Below, piece after piece: positions 37,221-51,504 of a stretch of 64,000 nt of DNA. Each line of letters opens with the position of its first letter. Position 1 is the first letter of the stretch. The notes under the pieces were generated by a model that did no database searches, had not been told where the DNA came from, and saw only the letters and a program-made list of their open reading frames with translations. This DNA comes from Certhia americana (lineage: Eukaryota; Chordata; Aves; Passeriformes; Certhiidae): assembly GCA_018697195.1 (NCBI GenBank), contig CM031859.1, forward strand, positions 51,460,261-51,524,260, given 5' to 3'. Position numbers and translations under genes: made by a program.

Positions 37221-40200
37221 TAGTGGAAAGAGTTGTTACTAAGAGAAAATTTTCATATAGATTAGTTCTGTGGGCAATTTTGTAAGCTTATTTAAGAAGG
37301 GAAATTAATCCATTCAAGATGCCCACTCAGCCCTTTCTCACAAATAGAATAAAGCATCCAATCACATTTTGACAGTAGGAAATAATATGTGTGTTGCAAG
37401 CTGGTCTGGCTGAAACTTAGTTAATTTTTTAGCTATTCCCATGTTTTTCAGATGTTCTGATACACTTATCACAGTGAAAATACTGCAGACTACCTTTTTA
37501 TGATAATCTGAGAGAACAAGCCACCACTTTACCCAGTCCTGTGTGCTCTCTCCCAATTTCCCTGACCTTGAAAGTTGCTTTGCAATTTTTTTGCAAAGAA
37601 TCCAAAAGCCAGAAAAAATGTGTTGCCTTGGTAGAGGCTCTGCAGCTTGTGGGTGTGTATGTGCTTTCACAGAGAATACCCTGAGCAGGCAGATTTTTAT
37701 GTTCTTCTGGCTCTGCTTGTTCTCTGACAGCATTGATGGCATAAATGCAGTAAATAAGTCTGAACAAAGGTCTTGTCTAAAGTTTGTGCAGGACCTTTCT
37801 ACAGGAGGAACCATTCTGACCATCATTTTCTGCAGAGATCAAACCAACATGGACAGGACTGCCATGGAGTAGGATCTTTGATGTGAAGGCCAGATAGACA
37901 TGAAAGCAAAAGCTGTGGGGAGAAAGGGAAAAACAATTCTCCATGACAAAAACATGTAAGACAAGACAGAAGTGTTTTAAAAGAAATTCAATATCATATG
38001 TTGTGTTTACCCTTTGGAGAACACTCTCCCAGTATCAGGGATAACAAGGCATGGGAAGGGAGTTCTCTGAGGTAGTTCAAGTCTGGCTGATTTATCTTGA
38101 TATTTGAGATTCTTCCTGAAGCTGCTCTTATCTCTATTTCTTATCATTTTATGAGCTATTGCAGAATGCAGATAGCTTTTCCTGGTATTAAACTAGCCTG
38201 AACAGTGAAGCTGTCCTCTGTTTCTCTCAGCTGTGCCATACAAATAGAATTTTTCTGTTATTCAGCCTCAGAGCATCTGGGAATTTCCCAGGCTGTTCCA
38301 TGTGCAAATAATTTTTGTGTCATTCGCTTATGCCTGTACTTCCCGGGGAATTCCTGGCTTGGCAGGTAATCATGTATTAACCAACAAGCAAAAGTCCACT
38401 GAAAGTATAGCTAAGGTCCCTATCACCCATGTATGGCCATATAGCTCATACAAGCTATTAAACTAATAAGAGAAACAATGACATCTCTATAGCACACTCT
38501 GGCAAAGCAACAGGCATGTAAACTCACAGGCACTCCTTCGGAAGAGTAGCTGAGCTAGCCCAGTGCTTTCCAAGTTAGTTTGTGTTCAGAGCACCAGGCA
38601 TTCCCCAGAGTAGAAGGAGACCTTTCTTTTCTCACTTTCCTTAGCTTGCTTTTCCTTCTGTGAACCTCTGAAAAATGATGCACACAGTTGACCCTAGATG
38701 CTGCCATGGGAGACACCTAGTTCAGATAACATTTATGAGCTAATTGGAGATACCAGATGCAGAAGGAGAAGAAAAGGCAGTTTCCATGACAATTCCCTAC
38801 TCTATTAAAAATAATCAATATAACTATAGTAACAAATAGCAACATGTTAACACAGAGCAGGGAAGCAGGGAGGAGGTTCATGCTGTATGAAATATACCAA
38901 CGTGGTGTTCTTGAGGTACTGAATTGGAAACAGCAAAATCAGAAAACTGCATTTGACCTGATTTTTAATTTTTAAAATGTTTCTGCATCCAGAAACATTC
39001 CTGACATGAACAGGAATGGCTTGTTATCAGCATCTCTGACAAACAAGTTTCTAAGAAGCATGTGCATGAACAAAATATCAGGACATGGGCCATGGCAAAG
39101 ATACAGCCTGGTCCTACACAGGGTTTACAGTCTATTTCAGTCACTACCTCTCCATTTCTAATGAGATGCCAGAGCTCAGACCATTTTCCAAGTACATTTT
39201 CATCAGTAAGGAAAGACCTATAAAACCATATTAATGTCTCAGGAAGTTTGTTTTATGACATTATAAACTTGATAGTCATGAAGTAAACAAAGCTGCTTTC
39301 ACATCTGCAAGCAGATATTTTCAGGAGCTAATAAGCTGAGAATTTTTACTTTTAGTATTCATCCTATTTTTTCCTTGTTCCATACAGCTCATTAGATCCA
39401 TGCTCTGTTTTAATGTTGTTAAGTGATTTTCATTACATCTTCATGGAACAAATGTAATTTCTTCCTGATGGATATCCAAAAGAGCTTGCTGCTAAGGTAA
39501 TCTGATTTTTACAGAATTTTACTTTCCTGCTGTCTTTAAAGGAGTCACTGCTGAGGGCAAATGTCTCCCCATGCAGCAGCACAGGCAGGTTTTTACCACA
39601 CCTCTAGTATGTTTGCAGGGCTACCAAGAGGCATAAATACCTCTTTGAACATGATATCAAAATGTGGCTTTTCAATGTCACATTTAGTAAACAAGATATT
39701 TAAAACGCAGGGAGAGAGGACTTAGTTGCTGTATGTGCTAATGTTTTTTAAAGCTTTCAACACATTTTAGAACTGAGAAATTCCTTAGGAGGAGAGCTCC
39801 AGCGGATGGTGTCAGCCTGTGCCATCTGCTGAACTTGTTCAGTAGCAGCCTCTGCTCTGGGGTGCTAAAACACAGCAGCTTTTGTTAGGGATGTGCATCC
39901 CCATGGGCAGTAGCAGGAAGGCACTGGCACAGCTGGCAGTGGTTTTCCATACAGGCAGCAGCACCAGACAGGGAAGCGTTTGTCCAGCCTGTGATCAGCC
40001 ACACTCACCGCCTGTCCTTGGTACACACTGCAGGGCAGATGTCCTCCCACTGATGGGGTGGGGGCATGGAGAGGGTGGGTTGCAGGGCATGGGGTGGAAA
40101 CATGTGTGGCACTGACAGATGTCAGTGGCAGAGCCCTTGCATCCTATCAGGCTGACTTGCCTCTGCACTGCAGCTACGGCTGTGCCCTCCTGCCACTCAC

Positions 40201-41643
40201 CTTCTCCCCTCTGGGCTTCAGCTGAGAGCCTCCAGGGACAGCAACTGCAGGAACGAGAAAAAAAACCCACCAAAAATGTCACATGCATCTCTTTTCTTTT
40301 GTGTGCAGCCTTTCCTTCCCTGTGAGAGGAATGGGACAAGCTGTGAACTGAAAAGCTGGAATTCAAACACTTGGCTTGAGGAGCATATGAGAGATTAAAA
40401 GCAGCATCACACCATCAGGTGGAGCCCATGCCAGCAACACACCTGATGGAAAAACTTCCCCCCAGTGTCAGCCTTCCTCTCACGGCACTGCTTGCATGCA
40501 TTAAAGTCTTCTCTGCTCCATGAATTTGGCAGTATTGGCGGACGCAGAGTTGGCTGCTTTGGGGGCTGAATTCCCTTGCCTTAGTTCAGCCTGTGAGGCA
40601 ATTGAAGCCAAGCCAGTGGGAAGTGGTTGGAAACGAGCCCCTTTCCAGCTGGAAAGGTCCCAGCTGCCTAGCGGGGACCTCTGGTCACCCAGGCAGGGTG
40701 GGGAGACATTGCTCCCTTCCCAGGAGACAGTCTCCTCCTCACCTCAGCTCCCACTCTGTGAGTGCAGCCCGTCCAGCAGCACTGCAGTACCAGGCTGGCT
40801 AAATCCACTGGAGAAACTGCACCTTGGCTCCATACCTGCTACCCAGTGATATGTACAGCACAGCATCCAAGCACTGCTCCATCCATCAGCAGGCAGTACT
40901 GCAAACACAGCTTGGTATTAATCCTTATCACACTTACTACACTTATCTTCCCCAGTGACAGTCAATAAACAAAACATACTAGTGATCCTTTAAAAATAGT
41001 TCTGCTATAAGAGCATGTGGTTGTAATTACTGACTTTATGGACAAGTTTTTCTTTTTCTTTCCTTCCATCTCTGTGTAACAGGAAATGTGCCAGTTTTGA
41101 AGCATTCTGCTTCATTACTATTGGAAGAAAGTTTCCAAAATTCAGAGTTTGTTTAACACAGGTTCCTGATTTCACCCTGAGAGTCACCCTCAAAAACTGG
41201 GTTGGAACAAATCTGCTTGAACTGAAGTTTCTAAAAATCCTGGTCTGTTCCTTGCTTCTCTACTTTCCTTCTTTATCTAGCTCTATTGCACTAAAACCAC
41301 TCTTACTACTGCTGCAAGGGGTAACCACATATCCCTGCCTCCCACCACAGAATTTCGGAGTGTAATGCAAATAATTAGGAAATAATCAGAACACTGAGGA
41401 CAGATATATATTTTCATTATCTTGTCACACACAAGGATTCCAATCAGGCATAATATGTATTTCCAGTGCCACTAACCACCTTCATTCCCACATCACTTTT
41501 TTACAAGAAAGGTAGTCTAGCAGGTTGGCATGAGGCTTGATAATCTAGTAGAGGGGAATGCTGGTCAGGCACAGGAGAACACAGAAAATTAAAATTAATT
41601 TATTGTAGCAGTATTTTTGGTTTAGATATTTGGGGATTACTTT

Positions 41644-41651
41644 ACTACTAC

Positions 41652-41694
<43 letters not shown>

Positions 41695-41696
41695 GT

Positions 41697-41740
<44 letters not shown>

Positions 41741-41743
41741 TTG
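41644..41743 (+). repeat. Compound (TAT)n(TGT)n trinucleotide array
   Basis: A short TAC run passes into about 14 ATT/TAT units and then about 16 TTG/TGT units with one GAT interruption. This looks like one array in which A-to-G change in one unit was spread by slippage. Confidence 0.95.
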
Positions 41744-42485
41744 GAAGTGTAAAGACTGACAAAATCTGAAAATGCAAATGTCTATTTAGGATTCCTCTGT
41801 GTTAAAGAACTTGACCATTTTTTAGGAGAAATCTGATCTGATACAATGCAAGGCTTGCATCTGCCACCTTTGGTGAAACCACCTCGTCACATGGCTGTCA
41901 CAAGCGTAGACACATGTGCACACACTGTCAGAGTGCTCTGCTCAGATAATGCAGTCAGTGCACCCCATGAAGTTAATTCCTATTATTTGCAGGGCCAGAA
42001 CTGATCATTAATTCATACATTTATGCATTTATAGAAAAGAATAGGAAAAATTGAAAGTAAATGGAAAATACTGGAAGAGTAAATGTACATGCATCTAAAT
42101 TTCCAATATATTTTCTTTATTGACATAATTTATTATCAAAAACTATTGGCTCAAGCTGGTTTGAATTTCTGGGAAATTCTCTGGCCTCTGATTTACCATA
42201 ACTGGCAATCTCAAGTCTGTGCACGTACTGACATTCTAAGTGTGAACACAGTTTTGCTGCAGTTCAAGGCAGCTTCAAGAAACTGGGTAGTCAGTCAGAG
42301 CCAAGGGAGTAGCAAATGAATGGGCATGCAGGGAGAGGGTATGAAGGACTGCACATCGAAACAGTAGAGGGAGAAAAAGGAAATGACACATCCCTGGTAG
42401 ACAAAAAGAGAATGGAAAGAAAACGAAGTGTAGTGTAGTGGGAAAATGATTTGGCCAGGCATGCACAAATGAAAAAGAAAACCAG

Positions 42486-42597
42486 AATATAAATATAAAT
42501 ATAAATATAAATATAAATATAAATATAAATATAAATATAAATATAAATATAAATATAAATATAAATATAAATATAAATATAAATAAATATAAATATA
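42486..42597 (+). repeat. (ATATAA)n hexanucleotide array
   Basis: About 18 nearly perfect copies of AATATA/ATATAA with a single shortened unit (AAAT) near 42,585. On the minus strand it opens artificial Tyr-Ile and Tyr-Leu repeat frames, which are not genes. Confidence 0.95.
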
Positions 42598-45500
42598 GCC
42601 TGAAGTGCAGAAAACCCCCACAAATACAAATACAAAACCAACCACAGGGATGCCCAGAGCAGACATGGAGTACTTATCCCAAACATGCTTGTTGCATTAG
42701 AATGAATTTCTGCCTTTTATATGGGAGGGAGAAAGAGCTGCTCCCCCTCCCACCACAAGGCGCTTATGCAGGGATTAGATATCAGGAAATCAGCCTCTGG
42801 AGGATCTATCTTTGTGAATGCATGGGTCATGAGAGTTTTGACCACAAGACTGCATGAAAGACATGACTGCAAAACAGAGATGTGGTGGGCACTTCTCCTG
42901 ACATAACGGGAGCAGACACCAGCTGCCAATAGCAAAACCTCATGAAAACAAGAGGAGCAAACAGTGAAGGCAGCACAGCATGTTGTGGAGCTGAAGTCTG
43001 CCGATTCACAAGCTTTGAATGAGCATATGAGCTAAAGACAAATGTATAATGACAGCAAAAAAACAAAGAGAAAAGATGATGGGTCTTCTTGGGAGGCACA
43101 GAAACTGGGCAAAGAGCTTGCTGGTGTGGCAGGCCACAAGACTAATGCTTATTTCTATTTCAGTCTAAAAGAACAGTCCAGAACAGCCTCCTTGAAACAA
43201 ACCCTTGAATGCTGGTCTAAGTCTGACCTGTATGAACCAGTCTGGGATTTCATGTGCACAGATCTAATTTCACACTGTCACCAAAAGGGACAAGGCTGGC
43301 CCTGCTGCACATGCCCAAAGCCTCCCTTGCACTGTCAACAGCAGAAGTAGAGATCCGTGGCAAACTGAGTCAGGGAGTGTCTCAAACTGAACATTAGTCA
43401 TTATTTTTCCTTTGGGTTGGTTTTCAGTTGCACCTTTCCCTGGATCCTGCCTGCCAGGCTGGGACACAAGCATTAGCCCTAGGAATGTTTGGCTGGGAGT
43501 AAAGTCCCCTTTGGCAGCAGCACAAGCTGCAGTCTGAGTCAGCAGAACTATCTGATACTGGTGGCATCGCAGGGCAATGCAAGTCCGAGGCACCTTGGGA
43601 CGTGTGTGCCTGGGCTGAGAATGTGCCTGTGTATGTGTGACCATGCCCATGGGTAGGTCCTTCCTCACAGACATAGCAGAGCTGTGCTCACAAGCATGGA
43701 AACTGGCACACACGTGACTTTTGTACTGACTTGTTAAAGTTTCCCCATCTTGCTGCCATTAGTGCATTTTTTTCCTTGCAGTGGTCCAGCCCTGGAGACC
43801 ACCCATAGCTCTTCTTGGGATATGTTTGGCAGCTACAATGTTTTGCATGCCAGCTGGATTATATTTTATATATCAGCAGCCATTCCTGGAGCAGTGCCCG
43901 ATCTTTTGGCTTCCTTTTGTGGCGATCTTCCCTTTTGTTCAATGCCTGTGTGCTCTGATGTCCATCAGCCTGTTGTGTGCCAGGGAAGTGGCAGCATGAT
44001 AGAAATCCCCTGAGGATTTTTGTTTTCCCTTTCCACATGAATTCAGGCACAAGGAAGCTCTTGAGGAGCACTTTATGAACAACTCAGCACTTGTTGGACA
44101 ATGTCCTCCATGTCAAGCAGTGGACCAGCACTGATATAGAACCACAGACTCTCCTGAGGCCCACAGGAATCTGATATGAGGCAATCCATCATGTTCTACC
44201 CATTCCTTCACTCCCTCCTGCACTTTACCCTGTGCATTGGGAACAATATACATTCTTTCCTCTAGATATATAATTTGCTTACAGTCTGGAGACACCTGAG
44301 ACACCTTAACAACTACAAGCTCATGGGGGACCACTGCCACTAAAAGCATATGATGAAAGTATTGCAGCGAAGAGGCAGGAACACTGCTGCACTGACCCAT
44401 GGTCTGTTCACAGGCACCACTGAGGCTGCAGAGAGCTAAGGCAGACAAACATTACTGAGAAATACATTTGCCTTTGACACATTCTACCCAAAGCAGAAAG
44501 TGTGAAACACCTCGAAGTGGACATAAATTCTGTTTCAACTAGATTGGTGCTTTTGCTGTCCATTTTGCTCAAAATGACAACCAGACCTAAAATATCCAAG
44601 TTAATATATCATAGCAATAGAATTTCTTGTTGTGTCATACTATGAAGGACAAATGAAAGATCTAGTCTTGCAAAAAACATTTAGTGCCTTCAGAAGACTC
44701 TCAAACGACCTTCAGTGGCTATTTATAACAGGTGCACCTTGCTTTGTGGTGCTCTGAGGTCTGGGATCTGCTCTAGAAGAAGAATGCACAATCTGGAGCA
44801 AGCTGTATTTGTTCATAGCTAGTAAACAGCAGCATTTATTGTAGGTCTTCTACTTCTTGTTCTTCTACTGCTGTGTACTACTCACTTTTAAATACTACTC
44901 ACTTTCTCTGCCAGAAAACTACACAATTTATATCAGCAGTCACTACTAGCAATCCCAATAAGTTACGTTTCTAAAACAATTTCCACTGAAATAGAGACCC
45001 CTTCAGGGTGAATTGCTCCAACACACCATGGACAAGCTAGGCTGAAAGCAGGGGAAAAAAAGAAAGACTATATTGGTATTCATAAGGATTGTTACGTTTC
45101 CAGTAACCTGCTGCTTTTTTCCCCCTGCTTTTTCAATTGAACGTTCCCTTTGCTATCACCTTTTTCATCCTTTGGCTCCAGATCAGTGAACTAGTTGGGC
45201 ATATATTTAACTTCAAGCAGTTATTCATGTGCTTATGTGCTTTGCCCTGTTGGGGCTCTGGTTGTTAACTACCTGCTTCCTATCAGAAAGGAGGGCTTTT
45301 TATGACAGCAACCTCACCCTTGGGGCAATGGGAGGTTACTCCAAACCTTAGACCAAAGGGACTTGTTCAAGAGCACTACAATTGCTATTTTTCCTGGGAA
45401 CACATCATCCTGTCACAGCATCGGTCTTTGCCTATATAAACCTCACTCTTGAGATGGCTACTTTCTGTGCCCCTGCAGAAAGCAGACTTTAAATCAGAGG

Positions 45501-48500
45501 CTTCCTGTGGTCCTGCACTTTTACCACCTTGCAGCAACAGCTCTGAAGGCAGCAGTCTCAAAGCTGAACCCTCTATGTCATTCAAAGCAAGGGATAGGAA
45601 GAGTATTTTGCTAGCACAGTAGTTTCTCTCTAGTTGTGCGTGCAGCTGCACTGTGTTAGCCTAAAGGTACTTTCCTGCTTACGTGCCTGCTAGCCTGCAC
45701 CTCATTCAGTTGACTACAGCTTAAAGTGAATTGGGTCTGGCAAAGCACAAGCCTTGCTTTCCACTGAAAGCCTCTTTAAGAACAGTTCTCCTGGGACTGC
45801 AGATTCCTGGAGGGAGTAGAAGAAAAGCTGCAGAGCTGGGCACAGAGCCACTTTTGCAGGGAGAAAATACTGACATAGTGCCATCTGCCCTGTAAAAGTT
45901 TTTGGCAGTGTAAACACACATACCAAGTCTTCAACATGTAGCACACCCCATAGGAAGAAAGCTAACATCCCTTGCTAAATCAGACCCCTTTTCCCTTGGA
46001 TTTCACTCTACTTGCTTAGATTCTTACAGAAACGCTTAATGTTATATTGCCTGGCTGACTTTGCCCCCTGTCACTTTTGACAGGATCAAATTAGGGAGCT
46101 AACTGGAATGCATGTTTAATGCTTTTGTTCATAATTGTGCAATGAGGATGGAAAAGCTGTAGCAACTGTCCCATGATGCAGGGCCTATAAATAGAGTGCA
46201 TGGAAAAGGGTGCTCTCTAATGCATTATGTTCCAATCAATAACAACAAGCTGACTCCAATTATATTTTATTGTCTCTGAGAAAAGTATTTACATGGCATA
46301 ACAGCTGTGAGTCACAGCAGTGGTATAGTTAGGAATCAGATTCACTTAGAAATATTTGAGGCTGATGGCTATTGCTTTCTGCACTCAGACACTGCACAAC
46401 TGACTCTCTTGCTGCAGTTAATATTTAATCCCTTCACTGAACTTGCACTACTTACTTGTAGGTGTGCTTCACAAGAGTACTCTCTAATAGGAACAAAAAA
46501 TTTCATATCCTACCCGGATGCAAACCCCAACTAGCTTATGAATTCTTTGTATGGGGAAAATATAGAGATACCAAGTACACAAGATCCTTCAAGTAAATGA
46601 GAAAGAGAATAAAAGTGAAGAAGGAAAGATGACAGGTGAAAGTGCTTGTCCAAAGTTGCACAGCAGATGAATGGCAGAGAGAGGAGAACAACCCAAACTC
46701 CCTAAGTCCTGTATTGTTAGGTCTGGCTGTAGACCTTGGGTTCCATTTTTTGTTTTCTCCATGGTCTGAGCTGTTTTGCATTACTTTGTGGTTGTGGAAG
46801 ACTAGCAATAGATACATATTAGATAATAGATACACAAGTCTTGTGGGTCACAAGGCAATTAACCAGCAATTTAGTCATGTGGCACAGATCTCATGTCCAT
46901 ATGAGCTTGAGGAAACCCTTCACAAATCAATCAGCAAACTTCAGATACTCAGAACATGAAGAAATAAAGTCCAAATACTGTGTACTTAATAAGAGCTGGA
47001 CCAGGGAGAAGCACATATTTTCAACTTTGAGCCATTTTTCCTCTTCAGAAATGACAAAAAGATGTTTTATATCTGTTTCCTAACAGATATAAAAACATAA
47101 CTAATGCTTCAAAAGAAAACCCCAAAACAAAACCAAAACACCTTCAATTATATACTGCAATATGGTAAGTACAATTGTAATTATTATAAATTGATGCATC
47201 TATTTTTCAAATGGCATCTACATCCCTGGTTTCTCCAAAGCACTTAAAGCTTTCTGGCATCCAGTGAGGATTACTTCTTGAAAGGTGGAAAGCTGGGAGG
47301 CAGAACACCTTTGTTGTTCCAGGAGAGCATTCCAATCTATGTGGAGTTTGCCTACAGTAACTAATAGTATGAAGTTCTTTTTGTCTCACAAAAGTGAAAA
47401 TTTTAAGAAACTTGCTTGTGCATTTTTTTTTTAAACTGCCAGAGAAACATGACGAGAGATAGACTGAGATTCAATGAGAGTAATAGGTAGCAGTCAAGAC
47501 CCAAATATAAGGTAGCACCAGAGCTAAACCAGAGTCATTTATCTCTTGGAAACAGCTATCCTTTAGTAAGAGGAAACACACTTCTCTCAGCAAGTTACAA
47601 ACATCAGAAGCCAGGACCTGGAAAGACCCATTAGTGCATTATTGTCAGGCTAGATCCCAATATAGCTTTGCCTTTGAGAAAGGTGAAGTTGGCCTTCACC
47701 TCTTGGCTGATGAGATTTTTTTACTCTGACAGTGTCCTGGGAAGTTGCTAATGTCTGGAGCCTGATTTCCAGAGAAATTGTGCATTAAAGGGATGTACGT
47801 TTTGCCAAAAGTTGTGTATCTTTGCCTTTTGTAATGTCCTTGTATTGCTCAAGTAGCCCAAACAAGCACCAGGTACCAAGTTACACTTTTACTTGGATTG
47901 TCCAGTGGTTATTCTGATACAAAATGTGAACTCACATTACCAAATTACTGCTTGCCCAGTGCTTTGGGGATATAATATTTTACATAGCATCTGATGTACT
48001 TGACTCTCATGGTCAGTTGGTCACATCCTTCTCCTCCATTTCTGACAAAGCTATCTGGTTTCACAGGCCAAACAGGCCCATAGAGACAGAATGACCACTG
48101 CTGTGTAAATAGCATCACCAGGGCAAATCTCCAAACATGCAATGTTAGGAGGTGGTCAGACCTGATACTTCCAATACCAGACCATAGTTAGTACCTCTGC
48201 TATGATCTAAGCATGCAGAAATGAGTCATTACTGACCTTGAACTTGGTAAGCCTATGAGCTCACAGGAAAGAAGATTTATCTCACTTTGCAGTAAGAAGT
48301 TGCTTAATATTTTCACAGTCATAGAAGGATGTAGGTGTAGGATGTCTCTTGGTGTGATAAATTGCACTGGAGCATTTGAAGATTCAGTTGTTATACTTGT
48401 TTTGATTATAATAATTCCATGCACAGAAATTATGATCACTGTTCTTGATTGTGTCTGACACAATGGAGTCCAAATCTCCCATGATGCCTCCAAAAAGTAC

Positions 48501-51440
48501 TCAACTACATTTGTGTTTCTTACATTAAAATGCATGTCTCTTAGTATTTTGATGTTTTTAAACAATTACACATCAAATTATTACCCTCCTACTTTATTTC
48601 ATCTACCCTATTTTAGAGTGCATCTTTTTTGGAACCCTACTTTGGCAGAATACGAAATATATTCTGGTAATCTAAGACAACAGTTCACTTCCTGAAACAA
48701 ACTTATCCACGTAAACACTTCTCAAATAAATCCAGGGATCAGGAGCACTAAACAGGATAAGGGTCTAGGCAATAGGATTCTGAGTACTGCATCTGCATAC
48801 TTCAATTATCATCTCCTTTAAAGGGAGAGCAAGTTTTATTTTGCTAAACAAGATAGTTGGCAACCTTAATGAAACTGTATCATACTAAATTCCTAACAGT
48901 TTGGAGACTGCTCCTGAGCAGATGTGCAAGTCCAGCCAGTGAACTTCTTACAAGCAGGACTTTTACATATATGTTTCAAGGGCAGCTTTCAGCTATTTTT
49001 TCCCTGATATTGTTGTGCTCTTTGTTTGAAGCTAAGGAACCACTAGTATTTCCACTAGTCATTGGCAAAACTCCCACAGACTTCAATGCCAGTTAAATTT
49101 GTCTGCAGAAAGAGACATGCCATTTAGTCTGTGGTTTGATCTCACATTAACATGTGCTGCCCGCTGCTATGCAAAACAAAATAACAAGTTTCTAAAAGGA
49201 AAGTTTATTCTTTTGCATGTGTGTTTTCTAACCACATAAATAACAAATAAACATGGTAATTTCACTGCCTGCAAGTGAATGTCTGGAGCTTCTTGAAAAT
49301 GATATTTCAGAGGGACCATATAAACTTGTAGGGCTCACTGAGACCCAGGTACTAATTCCATGACTAAGATGTGTTGAAGTGACTGAAAGACAACTGCAAA
49401 GTGACATTCAGTGGCTTACAATCTCTCAGGTTAGCAAATGCCCCAATTCCTCTTCATTATGGGATGTGCCCCAGGACATCTGGAATCATGTTAGGAATTA
49501 ACTTGTGTTGGCATAGGGTATCACAAAAAAGCCCTCTGCCCAGTCTGCAGCAGTGATGAAAAGAGCTGATTTATGTTAGAATAAAAAAAAGAAGGTGATG
49601 GAGAACAGTATAAAATATGCTCTGTGTCATTTCATAATTCAGAGAAAGTTTCTTATGCAAAACACAATTTTAATCCTATTTTGAGAGAACAGAATGGTAT
49701 TGGAGACAATTCCAATGCACAGCTAGAGGCAAAGCAAAATTCCCCTTAATGGATGCTTGAAAAGTTTGGGATATAAAATGTTAGGGAATAAAAAATTTTG
49801 AATAAAAAGAAACAAGACTAAAAGTATATAAAATGATGCAAATAGAAGTTAATGGGGAAGGCAATGAAAGCACCTTCTTGAAAAGAAGTTTTTAACCTTC
49901 ATTTTTTAACCAAATGAAAGAAAAGATGGTTAAAAAATGTGTATTTTTACCATATGCACAGCTAACCTATTTTTCCAATAAAGCAGACCCCTCTTAATGC
50001 AGAAAGGCAAGTTAAGTGTATTTACAGCTTAAAGCAGTGTCCAGAGTTGTAACAGGACTAGTACACAGGCCTCAAATCCCAGTCTTGGTAGGAATGCAGT
50101 TATAATGGGAGATGGGAGAACTGTAGGTTCAATTTCTTTCTCTACTACATAGTCTCAGTTTGGCATGGGAGGGATGCAAGACAATAACTTGGCAGATGCT
50201 GAAACTTGGTTTGGAGACCAGAATCCCACAAAAATTCACTGGAATTACGTAGTTCAATACCTTTAAAACATAGGTGTCTCTGTGCCTCTGCTCTCCAGCT
50301 ACAAAGTGGGAACAATGTCACTGCACTCCAAACAAAACATATGAAAGAGACAACCCAACAACGTGCACATACGTACTCCTGTGAATGAGAGAAATATTAT
50401 CTCCAGAATTAATTAACTCATGCTCCTACTTCTAGGTGTGGCAGTTCTTCCATTCCCACATGTCTCTCCCCTGATAGGGGAGGCCTTTTTCCCAAGTCCT
50501 TGTTAAATGAAAAGGAAAACTGGATTCCTGGCTATTCTCATTCTCCAGGTTATTATTTTCTTATCAGCAGTTTCTGCACACCGGGCTTTACAGCAGCCTG
50601 GCATGCAGGAGAAAAAACACCAAAAATCTCTAACACACAGAATCAAGGCTCTCTTAAAGACAATTCACCCAATTATCACCAAGAAAGTACACTATCTATA
50701 CTTTTCTACCACTAACTAAATCTCTATTCACATGATACTACACTGCAGCAAATTCTAACCAATGGTTCTGTGTCCCCAACACTGCAGAATACGGAGTAGA
50801 TGAAGAAGGAGAAAGAAGCCTAAACATGACAAGGATCTGCCATCTTTTCTTCATCTACTTACCATACTAATCTAAATTTCTCACCCTGTGATAAATTATA
50901 TATTATGCTACTATCTAATTTACATTCTTGAAAATTCTGTTTCATCCCAGAGCCTAGGAAGACCTTTCCATGGGTGAAGGTAAAAGTAGTGCTTGTCAGA
51001 GGGTTTGAATCCTTCAAAACATGCAGAGAAATATTCTCTGTGTTCTGGGTTCCAACACTAGGGGTTATTGCTATTTGGTTGTGTTGTTTCCTTTGGTTTT
51101 TTCCCTCTCCCTCCCACAAAGTACATGAAGCTGCTGACTGCTGCCAAGGTCTAGCTGGGCTTGCACTGCAGCTGCAGACCTACTCCTGGAGGAGTTTAGA
51201 CAGATGCCAGAGTGTCAGGGGGGCAGAAGCAGTGCTTGGTGACTCTTGTCTGCAGCTCAGCATTCTACTTTTCTGCTTCTATTCTTTCAGCTTCAGTAAT
51301 TGAACCCTTTTTCTCCAAAATGGGCCTTTACTGACAAAGCATCAGACAGGGTAGCAAAAGTGACCTCAAGCGTACCTAAAAATGAACTATTGTCAACAAT
51401 GTGTCATTTTTTTACTTCCATACATTGCCACGGTGCTGAA

Positions 51441-51460
51441 ACTACAAGTCCCAGCGTGCA
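51441..51460 (+). promoter_or_regulatory. ZNF143/STAF-like binding motif
   Basis: ACTACAAGTCCCAGCGTGCA agrees closely with the long ZNF143 consensus (ACTACAANTCCCAGNATGC). Such sites usually sit in promoters and at chromatin loop anchors. There is no known gene at this point. Confidence 0.6.
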
Positions 51461-51490
51461 ATAGCACAACTTTACCAAAAAGGAATATTA

Positions 51491-51504
51491 GTTGCCTAGC
51501 AATT
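51491..51504 (+). promoter_or_regulatory. RFX X-box-like motif
   Basis: GTTGCCTAGCAATT is close to the palindromic X-box (GTTGCC..GGCAAC family, RGYAAC right half with T for the last C). It is 30 bases from the ZNF143-like site. Confidence 0.45.

Noticed and set aside
40520..40849. 109-codon plus-strand ORF
   Set aside because: It is Ser/Pro/Leu-rich with no family resemblance and two overlapping frames of similar length.
42291..42686. Tyr-Ile and Tyr-Leu repeat ORFs on the minus strand
   Set aside because: They are translations of the ATATAA hexanucleotide array.
43270..43713. 147-codon minus-strand ORF
   Set aside because: No domain or homologue is recognised; it sits with other chance frames in a moderately GC-rich stretch and shows no exon boundaries.
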